Under the pieces are notes generated by a model. That model had not been told where the DNA came from and did no database searches. It saw nothing but the letters and a program-made list of their open reading frames with translations. Shown piece after piece: positions 1 through 10,100 of a stretch of DNA of 64,000 nucleotides. Every line of letters begins with the position of its first letter. Within the stretch, counting starts at the first letter, position 1. Origin of the DNA: Candidatus Thorarchaeota archaeon (GTDB lineage: Archaea; Asgardarchaeota; Thorarchaeia; Thorarchaeales; Thorarchaeaceae); NCBI GenBank assembly GCA_008080745.1, contig SHMX01000001.1:604890-668889 (forward strand), given 5' to 3'. The translations under genes and the position numbers were made by a program.

Positions 1-32
1 TAAACGGTGACACCGTAGAAGTGGATCTCTGA
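1..32 (+). CDS. C-terminal end of an upstream gene (partial)
   Basis: The third reading frame is open from the window edge and ends with NGDTVEVDL and a TGA stop at 30-32. The other two plus-strand frames stop within the first 10 bases. The residue pattern looks like a normal protein C-terminus, and a strong hairpin with a T tract follows 23 bases later, as expected after a gene end. The family cannot be told from nine residues. Confidence 0.35.
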   Translation, partial: NGDTVEVDL

Positions 33-54
33 AATCTGTAGAATATCTTCTCCC

Positions 55-90
55 GGAATGAAGGTTCGTCCTTCATTCCTTTTTCTTTTC
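55..90 (+). terminator. Hairpin plus T-rich tract terminator
   Basis: GGAATGAAGG (55-64) pairs perfectly with CCTTCATTCC (70-79) around the loop TTCGT, followed by TTTTTCTTTTC. This is the layout of a bacterial intrinsic terminator and probably ends the transcript entering from the left. Confidence 0.7.
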
Positions 91-159
91 AAACTGGATT
101 CGTTTCCTTGACTGAAAAAGAAGAGTAAGCATTACTTTTTAACAGGCTTCGATAAATGG

Positions 160-1374
160 ATGTCCGAGGGACGATATTTGGTTTGGTCGATTCCAAAGAG
201 GAATACGCTCTTTTTGATTTTGATAATGGTCAGCCTTTGTTCGTCCATAACCAGTATTGAAGAATACACCTTAGCAGATCAAAACATAGAAACCCGAGCT
301 GTCTGGCTAAACCATTATGCCTTCAATTCTGATGCAAAACGGAATGAAACATTAGAAAAGATTCGTTCAGCAAACCTGAACACGGTATTAATGATATCTC
401 CTCCGATAGGAGATAACAACGGTTGGTCCGAGATAGAGGATTTCTCAGAAATGCTAGAAGAGTTGGTAGAATATGACATAAGTGTACATGCTTGGATTGC
501 CAACCTATACAGAGTAAAAGGACAAAGAGCCGATTTTAGTAACACCACGGAACAGTCAGAGCAAATCAATTGGGCATTGGAAATTCTGCGCACATATCCA
601 AAACTCGATGGAGTTCATTTTGATTACATACGAACAGAGAATTTGGATTACGTTAATGCAACAAAAATGAACGCAATCAGTTCCGTGATTGAACACACCA
701 AAGAGAGAATCAGAGAAGAGTTTCCCGAAAAATACCTTACCACCGCCGGATGGTCTCTATCAGGAGAGATAAGGACACCACAAGACGAGCTTCCCGAATG
801 GTATCTCGAATGGTTCAATCAGTATGAAGACGATCCAGTAAACAGATGGAGTAAAGCCGCTTACAGCCACAATGGACATCCCACATGTTTTGGTGTTCAG
901 CAAGATCCTGTAATTTGGCTATCTCAAGGCGAATTGGATTTTCACATCTCGATGGAGTATTGTTATGAAACAGACTGGTGGACAGGTGAAGTGGATATCT
1001 GGAATACCTTCCCCTACGAGGTGGTGGAACATATCTTCATGGGACTTGGTTGGTATTCAGGAGTTTGGGAGGAGGAGAGCTACACAGAAGAAATGGTTGC
1101 AACAGAGATTGTGAATAAGATTCAGTACGGCAGATCTCATAAAATCACAGGATTCAGTATATTCGAACTTGGTGAGCCTTACAACAATGATAGTATTCTA
1201 ATCTCGAAACTGGCAGGAGATGAAAATGATCCATTCTGGAACAAGGCAATATCCGGATTCAAAGCTGAATCTCATAGTCCTATTGACCTTTTCCAAGAGA
1301 ATATCTTCCCAATAGCTCTGATAGGAATCATATCACTAGTTGTTGTATATGCAATCAAAAGGAAGAGAAAATAA
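160..1374 (+). CDS. Membrane-anchored glycoside hydrolase-like (GHL10/DUF187 type) protein
   Basis: 404 residues. The N-terminus has a basic stretch and a hydrophobic segment at about residues 17-31 (signal or anchor). A TIM-barrel-like domain follows, with the family-type opening ETRAVWLNH, then DGVHFDYIR at about residue 150, which is where this family places a conserved acidic residue on a barrel strand. The C-terminus has a hydrophobic helix (about 380-398) ending in KRKRK, a typical stop-transfer anchor. The protein therefore likely faces the cell exterior and cleaves or binds glycans. The substrate is unknown. Downstream lies a convergent secreted hydrolase separated by a bidirectional hairpin. 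The GHL10-like fold is inferred from these motifs. Confidence 0.75.
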   Translation: MSEGRYLVWSIPKRNTLFLILIMVSLCSSITSIEEYTLADQNIETRAVWLNHYAFNSDAKRNETLEKIRSANLNTVLMISPPIGDNNGWSEIEDFSEMLEELVEYDISVHAWIANLYRVKGQRADFSNTTEQSEQINWALEILRTYPKLDGVHFDYIRTENLDYVNATKMNAISSVIEHTKERIREEFPEKYLTTAGWSLSGEIRTPQDELPEWYLEWFNQYEDDPVNRWSKAAYSHNGHPTCFGVQQDPVIWLSQGELDFHISMEYCYETDWWTGEVDIWNTFPYEVVEHIFMGLGWYSGVWEEESYTEEMVATEIVNKIQYGRSHKITGFSIFELGEPYNNDSILISKLAGDENDPFWNKAISGFKAESHSPIDLFQENIFPIALIGIISLVVVYAIKRKRK

Positions 1375-1375
1375 G

Positions 1376-1407
1376 AAAAAAGGAACCTCAGAGGGGTTCC
1401 TTTTTTT
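1376..1407. terminator. Bidirectional hairpin terminator between convergent genes
   Basis: A-run plus GGAACC (1376-1387) pairs with GGTTCC plus T-run (1395-1406) around a seven-base loop. The stem is flanked by A on one side and T on the other, so it can act in both directions, for the gene ending at 1374 and the minus-strand gene ending at 1413. Confidence 0.7.
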
Positions 1408-1412
1408 ACATG

Positions 1413-3590
1413 TTATTCTATCTGTTTTCGAATTATATCAAAGATAGAGAAATCCAATAGGATGTTAGAACCAGTGGTTTGGTATGTCAGAGTCACCGTA
1501 AGTTCATAGGATCCCGATCCCCAATAACTATGGACCATGATATACATGACCCCAGTAGAGGGGTTTTCAATGGTGATATCCTCGCCACCCCATGTACTTG
1601 CCTTGAAGTCATAGTTAGAAGTAGTTGGCTCGGAACCCATTTTACCATATATGTCAAAATCTGTGAACCATCCAGAAGATAGTTGAACTCGCATTGACAC
1701 ACAGTCTTGATCGATTACTATGAACCAAACTTCACTTGATCCACTGGAAAGGGAACCACCAACCGGAACTCCATTCTCCAGTTCATTCTCTACAGCATTT
1801 AGCACTTGCACCGTGATTTCAGCTGACCCAACATTTCCTGCTGCATCTGCTGCCTCACAAGTAATTATGTGGTCTCCATCGGTATAACTGGTAGTATCCC
1901 AGGTAAAGGAGGAATCAGTAGAAACCTCAATACCATCAATCAATATGCGATAACTAGTCACACCTACATCATCAGTTGCAGAAAAATCGATGTTTGCATT
2001 TCCAGACACGGTTGCTCCATCAACAGGGGATAGAATTTCTACCTCTGGAGGAGTAGTATCAATATATGAATTATCAACTACAACAGAGATTGACGAACTT
2101 CCAAGATTGCCACTAGTATCAATAGCCTCACAAAGAATAGTATGATATCCATCTTCGTAAGTTTCCGTGTCCCACAGGTAGTGGGTTTCGGCAGATACTG
2201 AAATACCATCAATCTTGATACAGTATGAGTCAACACCCTTGTCATCTTCTGCTGAGAAGATTATTTCAACGACATCCTTCACAGTTGCACCATCTGTTGG
2301 TTGACTAATTGTTACTACAGGCAGGGAATCATCTATATTATCGACAGTAACAGATATCTCTTCAGAACCCTGGTTGCCCAATGTATCGATTGCTTCGCAC
2401 CGTATGAAGTGGGTACCATCGGACCATCCAGTTGAGTCCCAGTGGTATGTGTTCGATTCTGATACAAGAACATCATCAATGTAGGTCTTTATTTCTGAAA
2501 CACCGCTTTCATCTTGAGCTGAAAAGCTAATAGTAACGATGCCATCCACAATAGAACCGTCAGTGGGGGATTCAATTGTTATTGTTGGAGGAGTCTGATC
2601 GATTCCTTCATGAGTACGAGCCTCAACGATTCCTGCATTTACATCAGCATCGAGCTCTTCACCAAAAAGATACTTATGAAATGATACATCACCAACTAAG
2701 AAATATTGAAGATGAGCTATAGCATATTTACAAGCAAGTCTATGGTGTTCCTCAAGACTTATTGTAGGACTATTATCACCCATTCCGCTATTTTCATCCA
2801 TGTATTGATAGTGATTTGCACCAACTATACCAATAAAGATCTTTGACACATCTGAGAGTGTACCATATACATAATCAGGATCGTTTCTAGCAACGTCATC
2901 CAATGTTCCTTTTTGAATCATTCCAGGAACATCAATTCCAGCAACCTCATCATACATATCAGGATCAGGCTGTCCAGGAAACATATTCGTCTTGTTTGCA
3001 GGAGCCATCGCAATAAATGTGCTGATTCGAGAATCACGATTTGTTGCCAACAATATAGCCCGAGCTCCCATTGAGTAGCCTACTGCAGCAAACTTTGATA
3101 CATCGAACATTCCTGCGAGGAAATAGGAAGTATCAGCGTTCCTATTAATCACCCAATCAATACAATCAGAAATATCCTGTGCATTTCTTTCATGATTAGT
3201 TGAAAACAACCCATCACTAAAGTCAATGACAGCAACTATGTAACCCCAGCTTGCCTGCCATTCTGCATACCACTCATATTGAGATGGATCAGAATTGAAT
3301 CCCCTCCCAAATATGACGACAGGATATGGAGCGTTATCCTGTGAAGGATTTGTATCAGTACCACCTTCTGTTGCAGGATAGTATAATTCAACGTCTATGG
3401 TGTACCCAGATTCATCCACGAAACTTCCTGTTGTGAACCCTACTTGATAGGCACCAGGAGAATCAGGAGAAGTTGTAGAGAGTCTACTAAATCTGACAGC
3501 AACACTTTCTGTGGAAGTCTGAAAGCCAGAATACAGGACTCCACTAGTAATGATGGTCAGAAGTAGTAAGATAGCAAATGTCTTTTTCAT
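1413..3590 (-). CDS. Secreted alpha/beta hydrolase with three Ig-like domains and a PPC domain
   Basis: 725 residues. A signal peptide (residues 1-22) precedes an alpha/beta hydrolase domain (about 45-320) of the dienelactone hydrolase/polyester hydrolase type. The nucleophile elbow is GYSMGA, with Ser at about 173. Three Ig-like modules of about 90 residues follow (about 330-620). Each opens with a pattern like PTITIESPTDG and contains W-D-T-[ST]-x-[YW]-x-DG. The last about 90 residues look like a bacterial pre-peptidase C-terminal (PPC) beta-sandwich (SSGSSEVWFIVID, then FDIYGKMG). No C-terminal membrane anchor is visible, so it is probably released or bound to the S-layer through the Ig repeats. 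The role is probably an extracellular esterase or lipase; the substrate is unknown. Confidence 0.8.
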   Translation of the reverse strand: MKKTFAILLLLTIITSGVLYSGFQTSTESVAVRFSRLSTTSPDSPGAYQVGFTTGSFVDESGYTIDVELYYPATEGGTDTNPSQDNAPYPVVIFGRGFNSDPSQYEWYAEWQASWGYIVAVIDFSDGLFSTNHERNAQDISDCIDWVINRNADTSYFLAGMFDVSKFAAVGYSMGARAILLATNRDSRISTFIAMAPANKTNMFPGQPDPDMYDEVAGIDVPGMIQKGTLDDVARNDPDYVYGTLSDVSKIFIGIVGANHYQYMDENSGMGDNSPTISLEEHHRLACKYAIAHLQYFLVGDVSFHKYLFGEELDADVNAGIVEARTHEGIDQTPPTITIESPTDGSIVDGIVTISFSAQDESGVSEIKTYIDDVLVSESNTYHWDSTGWSDGTHFIRCEAIDTLGNQGSEEISVTVDNIDDSLPVVTISQPTDGATVKDVVEIIFSAEDDKGVDSYCIKIDGISVSAETHYLWDTETYEDGYHTILCEAIDTSGNLGSSSISVVVDNSYIDTTPPEVEILSPVDGATVSGNANIDFSATDDVGVTSYRILIDGIEVSTDSSFTWDTTSYTDGDHIITCEAADAAGNVGSAEITVQVLNAVENELENGVPVGGSLSSGSSEVWFIVIDQDCVSMRVQLSSGWFTDFDIYGKMGSEPTTSNYDFKASTWGGEDITIENPSTGVMYIMVHSYWGSGSYELTVTLTYQTTGSNILLDFSIFDIIRKQIE

Positions 3591-3612
3591 TTTGCAGTCT
3601 CCATTGTGGGTA

Positions 3613-3655
3613 GGGAAATATTCTTTTAATTATATATATCTGCCGAATATTTCCC
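3613..3655 (-). promoter_or_regulatory. 11-bp inverted repeat flanking a TATA-like element
   Basis: GGGAAATATTC (3613-3623) and GAATATTTCCC (3645-3655) are perfect inverted repeats. The 21-base spacer between them holds an AT-only run that reads as a TATA box for the minus-strand hydrolase starting at 3590. Arms on both sides of a TATA box suggest a repressor or activator pair controlling that gene. Confidence 0.55.
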
Positions 3656-3788
3656 TTATTTGCAATAACAGATTCATTCGGAAATCAAACTAGCATAAAT
3701 GAAAATTCGAAATTGTGATTCAGCGGAAGAGTGCTAATATAGCAAAGTCATAATACAGACGACACATTATTAGAATATGGTGTACTAA

Positions 3789-4007
3789 ATGAAAGAAATA
3801 GCAATTAAAGACCATGAGAAGGGTGGAACCTACAAGATATATGTCAAGCGCGAAGAAGATGGTGGAATTGCTATTTATAAAAAGCCTGATGACCCAAAAA
3901 AGTTTGTATCAATTGTTGGAAATCGGGTATATATCCATGGAGACTGGATTAGTTCCGAGGCATTCAAAGTAGTTGCTTCTGTAATCGATTGTATCGACCT
4001 GATCTAA
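3789..4007 (+). CDS. Small hypothetical protein
   Basis: 72 residues, ATG start, charged in the first half (KEIAIKDHEKGGTYKIYVKR) and probably a small beta-rich cytoplasmic protein. It has no signal, membrane segment or cysteine pair. It stands alone between a divergent secreted hydrolase and the giant surface-protein gene. I do not recognise the family. The regular alternation of hydrophobic and charged residues and the codon use argue for a real gene. Confidence 0.6.
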   Translation: MKEIAIKDHEKGGTYKIYVKREEDGGIAIYKKPDDPKKFVSIVGNRVYIHGDWISSEAFKVVASVIDCIDLI

Positions 4008-4154
4008 AAGCCAATAATGTGCCACAAACTAAGGTGTAAAATACTCTCATAAGAATTATATGAGGAAATATACACTGTAATCATTGGTGTGTATCTAAGG
4101 TTATCATAGAGGAGATGGCCTTAATCAGGAAATATACAGAAGAGGCAAAACAGG

Positions 4155-7100
4155 ATGCGATGGCGTCGCTTGACCCCTGTTCTAGCCCTGATGTTTCTAT
4201 TAGTTGGTTCAACCTTATCAGGCTATCCAGCGATAGATGATGAGCAAGAGAATCAATCTGAACCGAATAGGGCGGAGAGTTCAGTACCGGACAACAGAAA
4301 TGAAGGGGTCAACCCAAAGAGGATATTAACAGAGGGTGGTTCAAAGACAGGTGTTCTAGAACCATTATTAGTGGAAACCATAGGTTATTACTCAACGGGA
4401 ACTATCAGCACGATTACTGCACCGGGTTTTAATGAAACCTTCGGGCTCCCAATTGATACAGATAACAACTGGAAAGCAAGTCTAACCGAAATCAGTTTGT
4501 GGAATCTTGAACGACTCTATGCGATTAATGGAACGTTTGATGATGGAATTCCAGGATTCAACCAAAATCCCAATGGGTCAGTATCATATTATCCATATGG
4601 CTGGGATGCGTATAGCAATAACACAGACCCAGATAGCGAACAGATTCAAACGGCTGGATATGATACAACTACACCATCATATATCAAATTGGAAAACCAA
4701 GGAAAGAAAGACGGACCGTCAGGAAGGAAATTCGACCATTTTGCGGGGACATGGGTAAATTGGATACAGACCGTTAGCAACACACCATTGATTCAAAATT
4801 TCATACTAAATTTTGATTACATTTACACATCTGGTCCGCTACATAGATCAGGCGGTGTATCTCTTGATGGTAATTGTTCACTAAAAATCTATGTGAACAA
4901 TACGGAGGCATGGAGCCAGACCCTGACTACACTTGACTCTCGAGGAACTTGGTATGAAAGTGGCGCGATTAATATCAGCCTTTCCACAGTAGGAAACTTC
5001 GATTTTAAAATCGTATTAGAGATTGATAAAAACTTCAATGACCTAAATGCAGAGAATGATTATGATAATGATGGAATCGATGATGGGATAGCAAATGCTG
5101 CTTACATTACAGTTAACGTAGACAACGTCCATCTTATTGGAGAAATTCCTCCAACGCCAGAAAGTGTTGGGCTTCAATTTGAGGCGAATACTAATTCCAC
5201 TAATATAGAAGGGTCATCAGGAATAGGAAACGCAACAATACAATCGGAAAGTTACTGGACAGATTCACCAGTTAACATCACATTATCATCCAATGTCAGC
5301 GTATCATACGATTATGAATCTAGACTACTAAACCACAGATTTACAAATTCATCGTGGACTACAGATAATTCAAAGCAAGGTATTGCCTATTCTATAGAAC
5401 CCAATTCCAGCTCAAATAATGAATTATACTTCTACCTTGGTTCAACAAGCACCTATGAAGACCAAGAGATATTTTTGTATTATCCAAAGGATTGGGATAA
5501 TGCCACGATATATGACCCATTTCTTAATGATGTTACTTCACAGTGTACAATTACAAGTGGAGAGATTACGATTCCCACATCACTATTCAGTAGGTTAGGT
5601 TGGTGGGAAATTACAATAGACTCACCCAATTATGCTGCAAATGCAACAGTTCAAAAATATGACAGCTCACTAGGACAATGGGAAAATAGTTCTACGTTCA
5701 GAAGCGGAAACGAAACCAGAGCAACGATAGAGATTAGGCATAACACAGACCAACCCATTTTACAACATCCAGTTAATGTTTCACTCATAATGCCAAATGG
5801 AACGGTCTGGGCTGATGATTCCACTACTAATGATATAGGATACACGGTAAACACAAGCTCATGGACATTGGATGGACTAAACACAACAGCAGGTCAATGG
5901 TTCTATGATTACATTTGGAGTAATGGAACTGAAGTAGCGTATGGAACTACACACTTAGAGTTGTACCATGCATCAACTTTGACACCAATCAATTCCCTTA
6001 TTGAAACAGACCATGGGTTAGTTGTAACTAACTTCATTCAGTTTGTGGACGCAGATAATGGTCAATATTTGATGAGTGATGCAGCCACAATCAAAGGTAA
6101 TTGGTCAGGAAGCTTTGTCAACTTCGAACCAAATCTACTAAGAAATTGGTGGGAAGGAAGCTTTGATACCTCACTTGCGTCTAACGGTCAATTCACGGTA
6201 GTAGTAAATGCCTCACAACCATATTATGACTCTGTCAGTTGTCAATTCGTTATCGAGTCAATATATCCAACTTTGTTTACACTGACCAATGTAGGATCTG
6301 ACCCTGTTGAAACTGAAGTGTTTATGGATGAATCAATAGATTTGACCTACACTTTTGAAAATGGAACCGGAATTGTCGGTGCAGATATTCAGATGAGCTA
6401 CTCGGGACCATCAGGAGGACTAAACCAAGGAACAACAAATGATCATGGAGATGGAAACTATACAGTTACTATTACCACTCTTCAAACAGGGACCTATACA
6501 GTCACTCTGACCGGAGTTAAAGACTACTACGAAACAACTCAAAAATCATTCACTCTTCTTGTGGGTAAGATAGATACTGACTTGACAAGTATGAATGGAA
6601 CCTCAGATATACAAGAAGTATTCCAGAGTTACAATCTCACAGTATTTTACGAGAACTCAACAGGAGATGGTCTGGGAGAATCTACTGTTCAAATAACTTC
6701 GATGTCGCCAAGCTCAGGAGTGTCCTATGGTGCTTTTGTAGATGATACAAATGGCTATTATTCAATCGAACTGACTCCAATGCAGGCTGAAACATACACA
6801 TTCACTATACAAGCTAACCTATCTAATCATGAAACACAGACAACAACCTTTGTCTTAGCGGTCACACAAGTTCAGACTTCACTTACTGTAAACTTTTCGT
6901 CCGTAAGTATGGGTCTTACAGACACACTATTTGTTCAGGCATCCTATGTAGATGTCTACTCAAATGGACTTGAATCTGCAACAATCTCAGTTATAGATCA
7001 ACCCGCAGCAATTTCAGTAGATATCCAAGAGGGAGTGAATGGTAACTACTCGATTTCAATTCAATCATCACTGGTTGGCACATATATTCTAAGATTCTCA

Positions 7101-10100
7101 GCAAATCGAACTAATTACGAAACGAGTTATGCTTCATTTTCACTGACGGTTAACCCAATTGGAACCAATTTCCAAAGTGTTAACGGAACTTCTGGGATAG
7201 TGGAGATTCTTGATGAGTATAGGCTAGTTGTCAGATATACGAACAGTACGGGATATGGTTTGGATGGAGCAAATATCCAAATTACAGCTGTAACCCCAAC
7301 GACGGGGCTTGCAAATACATCATTTTCATATCTCTATGATGGGTACTATTACATTTTATTGACACCTGAAAATAAGAATACATTCACCATCGAAATCAGA
7401 GCAGAACGTCTGAATCATGCTACCAGAATTCTAACTTTTACTCTTAGTGGTTCAGAAATCCCCACAACACTTACAGCTAATATAACAAGTGCAACACTAC
7501 CTGTTTATGATTCAATAGAAGTACAGGTATCATTTGTAGATAAATATTCAAATGGTATAGAAGGAGCAACAATTAGCATAATAAATCAACCAGTAAATGT
7601 TAGTGTGACCATTCAAGAGGTATCCGATGGAAACTATACTCTCACCTTGAGCGCTAATCTTCAAGGAACGTATCTCATAAAGGTGGGAGCCAATCGGTCA
7701 AATTACGATGATGGAATTACCTCATTCTCACTGGTATTTGAACCAAAGGCATCGTCACTTCTTCGGGTTAATGGAACATCAGGTATAATGCAAGTCAATC
7801 AGTCGTATAGATTAGTCATTCAATATCTAAATGGTACTGGATCTGGACTGGAAAATGCAACAACAACCATAGTTGAAATTTCACCATCCATAGGATTATC
7901 ATATGGTGCTTTTAGTGAGGAGGCAGAAGGGTATTATTCGATATATCTATCCCCACAAAACACTGAAACATTCACCATTGTGATTAGAGCAAATATTACA
8001 AATCATGTCACCCAAACAACTACTTTCACCTTGACCGGATCGGAGATTCCCACATCTTTTGTATTCAACATAACCAGCGCCACAATCGCTATTTCTGACG
8101 TTCTGGATGTCCAAGCTTCTTTCGAAGACTTCAATGGTAACGGATTAGATGGGGCCACATTGAATCTTGTTGATTCATATTCTGGATTAGATATCGGTAT
8201 CACGGAAGTAAATGATGGAAATTATACCATCACTGTGATTGCTAACGAGTCTGGAAGTTACTTGATAACTATAGCTGCTAGTGTCCCGAACTACCAGAGT
8301 CAAGTGAAATCATTTTCTGTTATTGTAGAGTCCATTGGAACAAAAATACAAATCCTGAATGGTTCTTCTGCAATGATACAATATGGAGAAAATTATTCTG
8401 TTGTGATTCAATACACTAACAATACAGGGTATGGTCTTGATGATGCAAATATTACTGTTCTAAGTATTAATCCAGAGGGAGGTATGAGTGTTGATGATGC
8501 AATACCTTTGGGAGAGGGATGTTTCCAGGTTGTCCTGAAACCAACCCTAACTGCCACCTACTCGATCCTCTTTCAAGCAAATCGAACAAATCACGTCACA
8601 AGAACCATAACATTCACATTGACTGTGAGCGACATCCCATCCATTCTTACTGTAAACACTGGAAGTAAAACAATTGCTTTGGATCAGACTTACACATTAC
8701 AACTAATTTTCACTGATGAGGATATAATGCCTCTTGACTCTGCCACGATTATTGTATTAGACCCACCCAATAGTCTCGAGTTCTCTGATGTGATTTCATT
8801 AGGCTCGGGAAAATATAACATCACAATAACACCAAGTGTAATTGGAGCATATACTCTTGCATTTCGGGCCGTTCAATCAAATTATGAGAATGCAACAGTT
8901 GGATTCAGCCTTATAATAATTGAAATCCCAACAGAGCTTTCATTCATGGGAGAATCATCCGCTTCGATTAGATTCAAAGATTCCTATGAGATAGTTATTC
9001 AATATATAAGAACAGACTTGGTAGAAAATATCACAGAGGCTCAAATCAACTTTTACACAACCGACTCTGAAGGGCTAAATATTACAATCTCTGAGCTGGA
9101 CGGACTATATTATGTGAGAATTACAGCTTCATCTACGGGAACATGGACCCTGACTGTATCTGCATCCAGAAACAATTATCAGTCAAAATCGAAACAGTTC
9201 ATACTAGAAGTTCAAAATATAGAAACAGAAACAATTCCCAATTATGACTTGGGACAAGTAGTCTATGGACGAGTCTATGAAATAGTAGCTGAATATATTT
9301 TCTCAAATAACGAGAGTCATATTATCAATGCAAATTCAATTGTATTAGGCGACTCTATAGAATGGTTCGAAATCGTCAATTCGGAGAATGGTAGTTATAT
9401 CATCAAACTGAACCCCAATGCGTTAGGAAGATATCAGACAACAATTAGGTTGGAAAAAGAGGGATTTGAATCTCAAAGATTTCTGATTGACTACACAGTG
9501 GTTCAAGTCCCAATAGATGTTGAAGTCCTCTCATCGATGAGTGTTATGGAGGGAATGGACTTTGAGGTGAGAATAAGACTTTTTGAGAGTGACACCGGGA
9601 ACCCAATAAGTGAAGCGGATGTCACTTGTGGAATCTCTCTAAATGGTAATGAGCCATCAAACGAAATCGAGATGACAGAGATAGAAGCTGGAATTTATGT
9701 TGCGACTATTACCATGCCAATCGCATATGGTGAAGAAACCTACACATTGAGAATATTTGTGGATAAGGAATATCATACTTTGGAGGACACCTATTTTGAA
9801 ACTAACCTTATACCCAGGTATAATGATAGTGCACGATTAACAGCAGCGGTTGTAGGCTGGTCGCCAATAATAGCTTTATTGATTGGCGGCCCATTGTTTC
9901 TTATAGTAGGATATCGAATCTATGACAAGCGAAAACGGACTAGAATTCTTAGAAATCAAGCCGTTAAACGTCAGTTCGATGATTTACATAACCTGATTGG
10001 AGTTCTAGTTCTTCATAGGTCTAGCGGATTGCCGGTCTACTCAAAATTCCTTCGTGGAGGCTTTGATGAAGCCATGATATCTGCATTCATCACAGCTGTA

